From the NCBI RefSeq assembly GCF_002165575.1, contig NZ_MXQF01000008.1:1-64000 (forward strand): DNA of 64,000 nucleotides, read 5' to 3'. The stretch comes from Pseudoalteromonas sp. A601. GTDB taxonomy: Bacteria; Pseudomonadota; Gammaproteobacteria; Enterobacterales; Alteromonadaceae. The notes under the pieces were generated by a model. It saw only the letters and a list, made by a program, of their open reading frames with translations, did no database searches and had not been told where the DNA came from. How positions within the stretch are numbered: position 1 is the stretch's first letter; every line of letters begins with the position of its first letter. Position numbers and translations under genes: made by a program. This document shows positions 1 to 9,193 of the stretch, one piece after another.

Positions 1-3000
1 CACTTGCCAGCCTAGGTTTACCAAATGGGTCAAAGTTGCGCTCTGCTTCTACTTGGTCGTTGTGGTCGGTAAAGACCCGTGCACTGCCTAGGCGGTCACG
101 GTGGGTGTAGCGGATGGTAGCCCCCTCATCGGTGGTTTGGCTTATAACTGCGATGTCGTCAATGTAGGCCCGCCACGTGGTTTTTGTGCCGTTTATTTCT
201 TCTTCATACAGTTTATCGCTGTAGAAGGTGGTCACACTGCCGTTCACTTGCTTAAAGCGCAGATGTTGTGGGCCGTAGGTAAAATTGAGGGTTTTACCGT
301 CTTTTACTATTTGTGTGGGTTTATCCATCGCGTTATACGTGGCGCTGGTTAGGCCATCACCGCTCGTCATGTTGCCGCGTGCATCATAATTAAAGGTTCG
401 CCAGCTTCCGCTACGATAAATTCGTTTTACCGCATTCGGCCCACCTGTTGCGCCATTAGTATAATCATACTGCGATGCGTAATCTGATTTAGATAACAAG
501 TTACCAACTGCATCATAACTGTAACTGGTGACTACATGGTTATCCACCAAGTTACGCTCTAGGCGATGTAAGCTATCGTACTCATAGGTTTCAGTAAACT
601 GATGTTGGTCAATCCCCACATTACCTGTGGTGACATCCACTTGCGTTAAGTTACCAAAACCATCATACCCTTGATAACTAATATTCATCAGGTTATTACT
701 GCCTTTGGCGACCGCTTTTAATAACATTTGGCCATTTTTGTTGCTGTACGATGCGGTTTCTGATGTACCATTACCTAGATTAGCCGCAGTGATGTTACCA
801 AACACATCCTGTTCAGTAATGGTTTTATACGCATAGCCACTGGCGGTATTCTTCACTACATTTTGATAACCAGAATCTGTGTAACCATATTCAAGCGTCA
901 AGTTGTTTGGATAACGAAGTCCTTTTATTCGGCCATAGTTAGCATCATAGAAGGTCGTTGTGGCATAGGATTTACCATCACCGTTAATTGTTTGTGTGGT
1001 TGGTCGGCCGTGGTTATCAAATGCAAATGTTTTGGTAATGCCATTACCTGTGGCTTGATTTAACTGCCCTAAGCCATAGCTTGCACCATCATAGGTATAC
1101 GTGAGTGTATTTTCACCTGACGCGGTACGACGTGTAACACGACCTAACACATCAGTTACAAAGGTCAGTGTTTTACTGCCAACCCGTGCCTCTCGTTGTA
1201 ACTCACCAAAGCCATTGTACTCGAAGTTAGTGACCCCTTGGTTAGGGTCATTTACTTGTATTTTTTGCCCAAGCGCATTGTACTTAGCTACAATATTATT
1301 GCCATTGGCATCTTGAATAACAATAGGAAGCCCTTGGTTGTTATAGCTATAACGCGTTACACCATTATCAGCATCCTCGGTCTCCATCAACTGCTTTAAG
1401 CTATTATAGGTGCGTGACATATCAAGCACTTTACTTTCGCAATCTTCAGAGGCTGTGATATCGGTTTTTAAGCCTGAGTAACTGTACTGTGTGGTCATAT
1501 CACCGCAATGTTGATTCGTCACTTTTTCAGTTAAGCGGCCCAACACATCATAGCTGCTATAACTCACGCCATAGGCAGTAGCACCGCTTTTATAAGGAAC
1601 TGACTCAAAGGTTTTGTAGCCTTTTTCATTGTAGGTAACATCAGTGAACACCCAGTCGCCATTAAAGTCCTCCACTGCGGTACGAAGTACGCGCCCTAAC
1701 TTATCTTGATAAACTTTTTGTGTCGGCATGCCTGCACTGACTTTAACAATTTGCATGACCGCATTATCAGGTGCTTGCTCGTCAGGTGTTTGCACAGCGG
1801 TGTAAACAACAGGCTGACCATCTGTTTTGCTACTATAAGGACGATTGTAATCATCATAAGTGTAAGTCGTTGTAAGGTAGCTAGTCCCACTCAGTTGTTG
1901 CTGTGTTTGTGTGATTTGCCCTGTTGCTGGATTTACTTTGGTATAACTAATATGCCCTTTTGCATTAGTTTGCTTGTAAGGAAAATAGCCATCGCTTGCC
2001 GCACTGGTGCCATTTTTACTGTACGTGGTTGAATTAGTGCGCGTTTGATTCACCCAGTTACCACTGCTATTACGCACCGATGCTGTTTGGCTTACCTGTG
2101 TTGGTAAACCATAGTCATTAAAGGTTATGGCCGTTGTACTGCCTCGGCCTGACGCTGCCCCCGCACTTTGACCTGTCACTGCAATATTGCCAGCTTGCCT
2201 ATTAGCATGGAAGTTACTGTATATATACGACGTATCAATTTTAGGGTCTAGTGGTGCTGCATTTGTAATTGGGTCATTTTCATTTCGCCTTGTAATCGTA
2301 TACTTGCTCACTGTTTTATTGGTTAATTTATCAAGCCACCAATCATCTTCATTATATGCATACGTATTGGATTCAGAGGTTTTGTATGCCCCCCATTCAT
2401 CTGTTACTTGTGTATTACTCGCCTTAACATTGCCGTACTGGTCAATACTGGTAATAGATTTTATAGTTGTTGTGACTTGTTTTTTAGTAAGCGAATTAGC
2501 ATTATCGCTTTCTGTTTCAGGCAGCTGAGTAAGGCTGGTTGAAGTTTTAGGGTACACGCTATAAACACCTGCAACAGAATGATTTGGGTTGTGTTGCCAA
2601 ATAATCTCTTGGTAGCTAAGTGCATCCGTTTCAGCTGTTGCTGAACCTAACAAATCATATACACCAAAATCTTCACTAGCAAAAGTTGCTTGACGTTCTA
2701 GTTTTCCTTGGTACGGAAACACCTGATTAAAGTCTGACTGTGTAATGATGCCCTTGGTTACATCTTCCTCAATGATGGATTTAAAGCCCATAAAACCACG
2801 GCCTTGGGCATTGTACATTGCATCTCGGTACTTATAGTGCTTTTCTGTTAAACCGCCAACACCATTACTTTGCGTGAATGATGCAACCACATACATACTT
2901 GACGTGAAATTAAAGTATTGGCCTTCATGATTGCTAGTTCTATTATAAAAATTATCATTATTGTTTGCAGAAAGCGGTTTTAATTCCCAAGCGCCTGTTA

Positions 3001-3667
3001 GCCCCATTCCGGAATTAAAAGATAGTAATGTGTCACTTGCAGCAAAATGACTGTGCTTATTTGAGCCCTTATTTTTATTTACATATACACCATATCCTTT
3101 ATTTATAAATTGTGGTTCATTAATATCTTCAAACCAATTATAGCTATTTCGACTAATATCTTCATAACGGGAACCATAAATGAATAAAAGATCATTTAAT
3201 CCATTTCCGGACGTATCAACAACAGCGGATTGGTTTGCCGAGGCTATAATATCTGTTGAAGTGCGGCTTGCCTCTATAGTATTGTCAGTAAAGTGAAAAG
3301 AAATAGCATCAAAGTAATATAAACTTTCATCCTTATTATTCCAATCAATTGGTCTAGTGGCAAAACGGTTTTGATTACTATATTTATACGTACTGTAAAG
3401 CTGTGAACCACATAAATCTGATGAAGTCATATTATTGGGTTTACCTTTACTCCAATCATACTCCCAGACTCTTGAGCAACCAAGCACAGCCACTTCACCA
3501 GGAACTAGTAATTCATTAATTCCATCATGATTTATATCAAAAAACTTTATGGCATTTTGAAAATAGATAATAGCTGCTGAATCCGCTTCTGAACCATCAT
3601 CGGAAACTTGTGAGTAAAAAACGCTTGGCAAGCTGAAGCCACTATCTATTTGACCACTAAATTTACC
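1..3667 (-). pseudogene. Downstream part of a split RHS/YD-repeat giant protein gene (runs off left edge)
   Basis: This is the continuation, in another frame, of the SpvB-like gene at 3663-6281. The minus frame whose codons begin at positions congruent to 1 modulo 3 was translated at three places (about 3667-3460, 1141-1081 and 73-2) and reads as one protein. The first stretch is FG-GAP/VCBS-like (DINHDGINELLV). The middle gives YD-repeat sequence (YTYDGASYGLGQL). The last gives an RHS-type segment (FDPFGKPRLAS). No stop was met in these stretches and no long competing minus frame exists, so about 1,220 codons appear open to the window edge. RHS proteins of this class are secreted or surface polymorphic toxins or toxin-complex relatives; the C-terminal tip that would define a toxin lies outside the window. 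The only fusion to the upstream part is through a G-run of the wrong length. Confidence 0.7.
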
Positions 3668-6281
3668 CCCCCCCTTCATTAATACGTATTTTCGCATTAC
3701 GTACATCAAGTAAATCACTTAAACCATCTCCATTAATATCACCAAAAACTGTATATGCATCATCTTGAAACATACCCTGCATTGTATTGCTAGTGAAAAT
3801 TGCGGTAGAGGCTGATGACATATTTAAAAGTAAACTATGGATTGTTAGCTCTGCTATAGCTGTACTCAAAATACCACTTGCATGAGTATTCACATCACGA
3901 GTAGTCCAATTATTTAAGATCGCAAAATCTGGTAAACCATTTCCATCAATATCACCTACTAAAGAAATTTGAGATTTCCCCTGTTTTTCCCCAGCAGTAA
4001 TATTTTTCTTTATGAATGCTTCAGTTCCTAAATCGTATGCGTCATTTATTGTATAGGGCTGCGATCTATTTTGTGTATGAAAGTAAATTATTAACTTTGT
4101 TTGTTGGCCATTCCCAAATGGGGCTGAAACAACAATGTCAGTCCAACCATCACCATTCAAGTCATTGGCGAACTTTATAATATCATTTCCATCAGATAAA
4201 CCAGGTGTCGATAAAGGAATTTGCGTAGTTATTACCTCTCCAGAAGCAAGTTTAAAATTCAACAGTTCATTATTAATAAACCAATAATCCGATTTACCAT
4301 CCAAATCTATGTCCAAATCGACACAATTAGCGCCTAACGTTGACTGTTGCATTCTGCACGAATCAAGGGGAGATGAAGGCTTACCGATATACTCCCCTTC
4401 TGCATTGATATAAAAATCGCCAAAATCTCTAACACCATCCCCATTTGTATCTCCATGAGGTATAACGGAATTTAAATAGCGCTTGTCTTCATATTGTTGA
4501 TAAAAGAGATTATTTTTAACATACCCAAGAGGCTCTATATCAAATTGAACAGCTTCATCTTGCCAACGAAAAGTCGTATCGTTGATACATATACCATTAA
4601 AACAGTGGGCTAACCTGTCTAATAAACTACGTGATGATGCTGAGCTGGTAATATAGTTAAAATTATAGGCCTTCACCTCATTACTATTACTTATTAAATT
4701 AATATGCTTTAGAATTTGAGTCGTACTGTATTTTCCTCCTGCAATATACATTTGCCTTTTATCTGCTCTATCATTATAGATAAAAGAAACACGTTGATGA
4801 CCAACCAAACTAGACGAATTTCCAGAGTAATAAATATCGGTCAATAACGTCTCACCAACCCCAAACTCTTCATACTCATAATGAATATAATTTTTGGCTG
4901 TCGCATCATGTTGATATTCAATTAGCCACGAATAAGCCGCACTTTTGCCACCGTGCACCAACCTTGAATCAGTCGTTTTCCCAAAATACGCAACTCGACT
5001 ATTTTTATACTCAGCTTTAAACCACGTTGAAGTGCCGTTGAGCGCACCACTTTGCGTTACACGCACAAAACTATCAATTTCGGTGCGGTACTGCGTACCT
5101 GAGTTACCATAACTGCCCGATGTAGCTATTAAACGCTGGCCGTCTAAGCACAGACGGTCATTACTGTTGTATTGTGGGTTTTGGGTAAAGCCATCTTGAG
5201 CATAGGTTGCGGCGCAACGGGTTATACTGGAACCTGCCGATAATGACCATCCAACACCCGCAATACCATTACCGTTTCGTGATGAATAATTAAGTGATAC
5301 TTCAGGCTGCATACCTGCACGCCCAGTGGGAAGTTGAATTGGAATATGGTAGGTTGCAGCACCACCGCTCACACCAGCTTGGCCTTTTATTGCGCCAATG
5401 TTATCAACAGTGGGGACATCTACACTGGAAAAAGCTGAATCTGCCAGTGAATTATTTGATATGTCGGCATATTCACTCTGCTGGATACGATAATCATTAA
5501 CTACAATGTCACTATCTGTCCATCCTAAGGCTGTTGCTTTTGCGCAAAATCTTGCATCACTATCGAGTACAATTGATGTTGAATAATCTAACCATGCACC
5601 ACTTGTGCAACTCGCTCCATGGGGTACAAGCTTATACTGCAAATTTGCATTACTATTATTAATAGATAAAGTGATTGAAGTGCCAGCAATTATCTCATTA
5701 ACGGCTGGTGATATACTTGGTTTCTCTAACTTAAAGTTGAAATCGGCATAGCTTATGTTGCTATCCATCCTCCCTGATTTGGTTGCTTTATAACAAACAC
5801 GCTGGCTGTTGGTCAATGTGACTGCTGAGGTGTAATTTAACCAACTACTGTCGCTACATGCGGCTCCTACCGAGACCATTTTATACTTAATCACCGCGCT
5901 TTGCGGGTTTGATATTGAAAACGGTGTATTAGTAGAGTAATTCCCGCCATTAGGGCTGATGGCTGGGCTCGTAAGTTTAAATTTCAAATTAAAATCTTTA
6001 TAGCTAACTGAGCTCGAAGATTGCCCTGCTAATATGACTCTCGAGCATACCCTGCTACTGCCGTTAAGCTTAAAGGGAACGATATAAGTTCTCCATAAAC
6101 CAACATCACAACTTTGTTGGTAATTCAAAGTTTTATATTCCACAACACCAACATTATAAATTCGCTGATGTGAATAAAACCCTGTTTTTTCGTATTGGGT
6201 ATTGTTTAATGTAATCTTACTGCTGGATGATATTGTTCCTCCCGAAGGAGTCATTAAAGGATAAGCTAATGGCTCTAACAA
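3663..6281 (-). CDS. SpvB/FG-GAP domain protein, N-terminal part of a split RHS-family gene
   Basis: The 872-residue frame starts with about 260 residues holding three Cys-containing repeats resembling chitobiase C-terminal or Fn3-like modules (each with an SPNGG- or SPAVNE-like turn and a YK(A/L) strand). An SpvB-type segment follows near residues 290-360 (GGAATYHIPIQLPTGRAGM, then GWSLSAGSSI). The rest, from about residue 600, carries several D-x-(N/D)-G-D-G calcium loops typical of FG-GAP/VCBS propellers. It ends abruptly at a run of nine G followed by TAA. With eight G the frame continues directly into the RHS region. The start used is a TTG without a Shine-Dalgarno. The in-frame codons before it (GWLDSDSTSQSFKL) look like the tail of one more repeat, ending at a TAA at 6321-6323, and no signal peptide is present. 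The gene therefore looks 5'-truncated as well as frameshifted. Confidence 0.65.
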   Translation of the reverse strand: MLEPLAYPLMTPSGGTISSSSKITLNNTQYEKTGFYSHQRIYNVGVVEYKTLNYQQSCDVGLWRTYIVPFKLNGSSRVCSRVILAGQSSSSVSYKDFNLKFKLTSPAISPNGGNYSTNTPFSISNPQSAVIKYKMVSVGAACSDSSWLNYTSAVTLTNSQRVCYKATKSGRMDSNISYADFNFKLEKPSISPAVNEIIAGTSITLSINNSNANLQYKLVPHGASCTSGAWLDYSTSIVLDSDARFCAKATALGWTDSDIVVNDYRIQQSEYADISNNSLADSAFSSVDVPTVDNIGAIKGQAGVSGGAATYHIPIQLPTGRAGMQPEVSLNYSSRNGNGIAGVGWSLSAGSSITRCAATYAQDGFTQNPQYNSNDRLCLDGQRLIATSGSYGNSGTQYRTEIDSFVRVTQSGALNGTSTWFKAEYKNSRVAYFGKTTDSRLVHGGKSAAYSWLIEYQHDATAKNYIHYEYEEFGVGETLLTDIYYSGNSSSLVGHQRVSFIYNDRADKRQMYIAGGKYSTTQILKHINLISNSNEVKAYNFNYITSSASSRSLLDRLAHCFNGICINDTTFRWQDEAVQFDIEPLGYVKNNLFYQQYEDKRYLNSVIPHGDTNGDGVRDFGDFYINAEGEYIGKPSSPLDSCRMQQSTLGANCVDLDIDLDGKSDYWFINNELLNFKLASGEVITTQIPLSTPGLSDGNDIIKFANDLNGDGWTDIVVSAPFGNGQQTKLIIYFHTQNRSQPYTINDAYDLGTEAFIKKNITAGEKQGKSQISLVGDIDGNGLPDFAILNNWTTRDVNTHASGILSTAIAELTIHSLLLNMSSASTAIFTSNTMQGMFQDDAYTVFGDINGDGLSDLLDVRNAKIRINEGGG
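3666..3674 (-). repeat. Homopolymeric G9 tract (C9 on the plus strand) causing a frameshift
   Basis: Nine consecutive C on the plus strand read as GAA GGG GGG GGG TAA on the coding strand. Removing one base gives GAA GGG GGG GGT AAA TTT and opens the frame into the downstream RHS part. A ten-base run meets a TAG seven codons later, so only lengths of 8, 11 and so on keep the fusion. Such tracts are classic slip-strand sites, but they are also common sequencing error sites. Confidence 0.85.
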
Positions 6282-6523
6282 TTTGAAAGATTGGGAGGTA
6301 CTGTCACTATCTAACCAGCCTTACAATCGCGTTAAGTTACAAAGCACCTATTGCGGCAGATGAGTTCATTGATAACAAGATAGAGATTTTGACATCTAGT
6401 TTGTTAACTTAAAAAATAGCTAACGTTGTTAGTGCTTTATTTAGCCCGCGAGAATGATTTAATATTTAAGTTGATTGGTATTAGCCATACTCGTACCCTC
6501 TTTTTCAGTTTTGCTTTGGAAAC
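6282..6523. other. Junction-like intergenic region with remnants on both strands
   Basis: No intact gene was found. On the minus strand the SpvB repeat reading continues upstream to a TAA at 6321-6323. On the plus strand an open frame without a start (about 6287-6412) reads a plausible protein tail (LTSLTIALSYKAPIAADE) and ends in TAA. Coding-like sequence thus meets head-on near 6300, which would fit a rearrangement that removed the 5' end of the SpvB/RHS gene. The plus-strand fragment was not identified. The remainder, to 6523, shows nothing. Confidence 0.35.
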
Positions 6524-6553
6524 AAAAAAGCCTGAAATAAATTCAGGCTTTTG
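6524..6553 (-). terminator. Rho-independent terminator of the RhlE-like helicase
   Basis: An 11-bp stem (AAAAGCCTGAA / TTCAGGCTTTT) with a 5-nt loop lies 26 nt past the helicase stop. The minus-strand transcript ends in a U-run. Confidence 0.85.
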
Positions 6554-6578
6554 AGCAGGCTAACATTAACTTATTCGG

Positions 6579-7880
6579 CTATTTCTTTAAAGAAAGCTTT
6601 TCGCCTTTAAGTGACTTTCGTACACCTGATATACGTGAGCGATTTTTAGCACGTGCTTCACCCGTTGCTTGTCCTGAAGGTTTATTTACACGACTACGAC
6701 GAAGGTGTGAAGGCTTCTTGCCAATTTTATCAATTAAAACTTCGCGGTTACTCACTTCATAACCTGCTAGATATTCACGCTTAATTTTTTGGCCAATTAA
6801 CGTTTCAATTTCAAAAAGCATGTTTTCTTCTTCACGGCTTACGAATGAAATTGCTTGGCCTTGATTACCAGCGCGCCCTGTGCGGCCAATACGATGAACG
6901 TAATCTTCAGCAAGCCACGGTAAGTCAATATTAATAACACGAGGCAAGCCATCAATATCAATACCTCGCGCAGCAACTTCAGTTGCCACTAATACACGAA
7001 CCTTACCTTCTTTAAAGTCTCTTAATGCGCGACGGCGATTACCTTGGGTTTTATCACCGTGACACACAGCTGCAGGAATACCATCAAGGTTTAATTCTTT
7101 AACTAATTTATCTGCCGTGTCTTTCATGTTTACAAACACCAGCACTTGCTGCCAATTTTTCTTGCCTATAAGCTCAGATAATAGCTCTTGTTTACGGCGC
7201 TCTTCCACAGGGTAAACCACGTGGTGAACGGTCGCAGCGGTGCTGTTAGTTTGATCAACTCTAATAATTTCAGCTTGCTTTAATACTTTACTGGCAAATT
7301 GTTTAATTGCCGAAGGGAACGTTGCTGAAAACAGTAAAATTTGGCGTTCTTCAGCACATCCATTTATCACTGTTTGCATATCAGTAATAAATCCCATATC
7401 TAGCATACGATCGGCTTCATCAAGCACTAAATGATTGACCTGCGCGAGGCTTAAATTACCAAGACGAATATGATCAAGTAAACGCCCTGGCGTTGCAACA
7501 ACGATATCAGCCCCTTCTTTTAAGCCATTGGCTTGACCCGCAATGTTAACGCCACCAAATAAGCACACTGTTTTAAGTGAAGTGTATTTAGCAAAATCTT
7601 TAATATTGTTCGCGATTTGTTCCGCAAGTTCACGTGTAGGAGCAAGTACCAATGCACGTGGAGCGTTTGTCGCTGTATGCTCAACTTCAGATAGTTTTTG
7701 TATAATAGGCAATGAAAATGCAGCTGTTTTACCTGTGCCCGTTTGAGCACTGGCTAAAACATCTTTACCTTTACGTACTGCAGGAATAGCGCCACGTTGA
7801 ATGGGCGTGAGGGTGTGATAGTTAAGTTCGTCTAACGCCTGAATAAGCTCAGGGGCAAAACTAAAAGATTTAAAATTCAT
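6579..7880 (-). CDS. rhlE: DEAD-box ATP-dependent RNA helicase, RhlE-like
   Basis: The 433-residue protein has the two-RecA-domain DEAD-box core. The Q motif is near residue 25 (TPIQ), motif I is SAQTGTGKT, motif Ia is PTRELAEQ, motif II is DEAD, motif III is SAT, and the C-terminal core has the HRIGRTGRAG motif. A short basic tail (rich in K, R and S, about residues 385-433) replaces the long tails of SrmB or DeaD. The N-terminus (FAPELIQALDELNY) fits the RhlE subgroup. The family unwinds short RNA duplexes in ribosome assembly and RNA decay, often at low temperature. It is a single gene with its own terminator, and ATG 7880 is adjacent to an inverted repeat. Which DEAD-box paralogue it is remains less sure than the family. 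Confidence 0.9.
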   Translation of the reverse strand: MNFKSFSFAPELIQALDELNYHTLTPIQRGAIPAVRKGKDVLASAQTGTGKTAAFSLPIIQKLSEVEHTATNAPRALVLAPTRELAEQIANNIKDFAKYTSLKTVCLFGGVNIAGQANGLKEGADIVVATPGRLLDHIRLGNLSLAQVNHLVLDEADRMLDMGFITDMQTVINGCAEERQILLFSATFPSAIKQFASKVLKQAEIIRVDQTNSTAATVHHVVYPVEERRKQELLSELIGKKNWQQVLVFVNMKDTADKLVKELNLDGIPAAVCHGDKTQGNRRRALRDFKEGKVRVLVATEVAARGIDIDGLPRVINIDLPWLAEDYVHRIGRTGRAGNQGQAISFVSREEENMLFEIETLIGQKIKREYLAGYEVSNREVLIDKIGKKPSHLRRSRVNKPSGQATGEARAKNRSRISGVRKSLKGEKLSLKK

Positions 7881-7927
7881 GCTGTATAACCTACGGCCAC
7901 ATTATCAAGGGTCGCAAATTATACAGC
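7881..7927 (-). promoter_or_regulatory. Inverted repeat with TATAAT just upstream of the helicase start
   Basis: GCTGTATAA (7881-7889) and TTATACAGC (7919-7927) form a perfect 9-bp inverted repeat with a 29-nt spacer. One arm touches the helicase ATG. On the minus strand the distal arm reads GCTGTATAAT, a good -10 element. No convincing -35 hexamer was seen. Confidence 0.4.
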
Positions 7928-7947
7928 AATTCTGTGGCAACAGTTAG

Positions 7948-8379
7948 TTATAACTTAACTAAAGTGCCTTTTAATGCAACGCCGGCCATGATTGTACCTG
8001 CGCCACACTCATATTCAGTGCTACTAACAAATTCACGCTTTTTATAATAAGACTGAATATTAACAACGGCGTTCATTCCTTCTTTAACTGCGCGCTCTTG
8101 CAACGCTTTTAAAGCACTGAGCATAACCCACTCACACGCCTCTTGATCACTTTTATTAAATGCATTGGTTTTTTTATTCGTGATCACTTCGCCGTATTTA
8201 CTGCTCTCACTACCATAACTTTGATCAGCAAAGTAAAGAGGCACATCTAATAGCGCACTTTTGGCTTTGCTCGTTTCTAACAGTGACTGAATAGGATATT
8301 TACCTATATCGTCACGTGCTTCAACCGCAGTGACTGTTAGCATTGATGTAGCTAATAATAAGCTTGTCATTAATTTCAT
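7948..8379 (-). CDS. Small secreted protein of unknown function, last gene of the pigment locus
   Basis: The ATG at 8379 is preferred because GAAGGAA lies 6 nt upstream; the open frame continues further up into the neighbouring gene. The 143-residue product starts with a clear signal peptide (MKLMTSLLLATSMLTVTAVEA) and is therefore exported. It has two Cys (one in QEACEW, one in EYECGAG) and a glycine-rich end (AGTIMAGVALKGTLVKL). Similar small proteins are sometimes labelled excinuclease subunits in databases, which is probably a naming artefact; nothing here resembles UvrA. It starts 1 nt after the MipA-like gene and is probably co-transcribed. Its function is unknown. Confidence 0.75.
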   Translation of the reverse strand: MKLMTSLLLATSMLTVTAVEARDDIGKYPIQSLLETSKAKSALLDVPLYFADQSYGSESSKYGEVITNKKTNAFNKSDQEACEWVMLSALKALQERAVKEGMNAVVNIQSYYKKREFVSSTEYECGAGTIMAGVALKGTLVKL

Positions 8380-8380
8380 T

Positions 8381-9193
8381 TTATATTCCTTCTTTGGTAT
8401 AGAACTTCCATGCAACTCCAAAACCAAACGAGATACTACTATCTTGTTTCACTAAGGGACTACGTTGCTGTTTACTTTGAGCTAGATGGTGATATTTAAT
8501 AAAACCACCTAGCCAATATTTTTTACTATCAAAATTAAGCCCAAACGACATATCAGCGCCAGAATAGCCCGACTGACTGTTAAACTCAGAACGTGCATTA
8601 TGTGTATCTAATGCAGATATACCATAATAATAATTTAAGTAACGGTCATCGGCAAAATTAGCATTTGCTCGTATACTGGTAGTAATTTCATACGTTGGCG
8701 TAATAAGCACAGGGCTCTCATAATAAACACTCGGGCCATAACGCCAACCGACGTTAGTCACTGAGCTAAAATCAGTTGCCATAGCTTTACGGGTAAATAA
8801 GCCAATATAAAATTGTTCTGCCGCTTGGGGATCACCTTTAAAGTAATAATTTAGCGAAGGCCCAAGTTCAAATACCCAATCTAAATCATCCATGCCTTCA
8901 CGGGCTTGATTGTCTTCACTGTCTACAGCAAGGCTCACACCCGCAGATATATCTAGGTGTACATTATCAAAATGCCATAAGTAACCAGTAAAGCTGTTAC
9001 GGTCCACATCTAACTCATCACTTTGATAACGAACATAAGGCACTGGCATTATGTATTGTTCACTTTGATCAGAGCCTAAGTAATGAGGAATATCAGCCAT
9101 AAAGGCGCCGCCACCAATTTCCAGTTTAGCAGCAGCCACACTCACCGAACTGTATAAACACAGCGAAATCAACAACCACGATATATTATTCAC
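8381..9193 (-). CDS. MipA/OmpV family outer-membrane protein
   Basis: The 270-residue protein has a signal peptide (about residues 1-21, ending SVAAA). Alternating beta-strand segments typical of MipA/OmpV barrels follow: an early GGGAFMADIPHYLGSDQ region, a central FELGPSLNYYF strand and a C-terminal FGFGVAWKFY strand. Family members are outer-membrane barrels linked to MltA-type murein enzymes or used as scaffolds or porins. Its start overlaps the end of apeR by 8 nt, so it is translationally coupled to the aryl polyene operon. It may help seat or tolerate the pigment in the outer membrane (inference). Confidence 0.85.
   Translation of the reverse strand: MNNISWLLISLCLYSSVSVAAAKLEIGGGAFMADIPHYLGSDQSEQYIMPVPYVRYQSDELDVDRNSFTGYLWHFDNVHLDISAGVSLAVDSEDNQAREGMDDLDWVFELGPSLNYYFKGDPQAAEQFYIGLFTRKAMATDFSSVTNVGWRYGPSVYYESPVLITPTYEITTSIRANANFADDRYLNYYYGISALDTHNARSEFNSQSGYSGADMSFGLNFDSKKYWLGGFIKYHHLAQSKQQRSPLVKQDSSISFGFGVAWKFYTKEGI

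Noticed and set aside
101..2528. Several plus-strand open frames of 60-113 codons
   Set aside because: All lie antisense to the RHS frame, lack ribosome sites and have compositions expected of shadow frames.
7948..8379. Excinuclease ABC subunit
   Set aside because: A 143-residue secreted protein with no Walker motifs or zinc fingers; the database-style name would be misleading.
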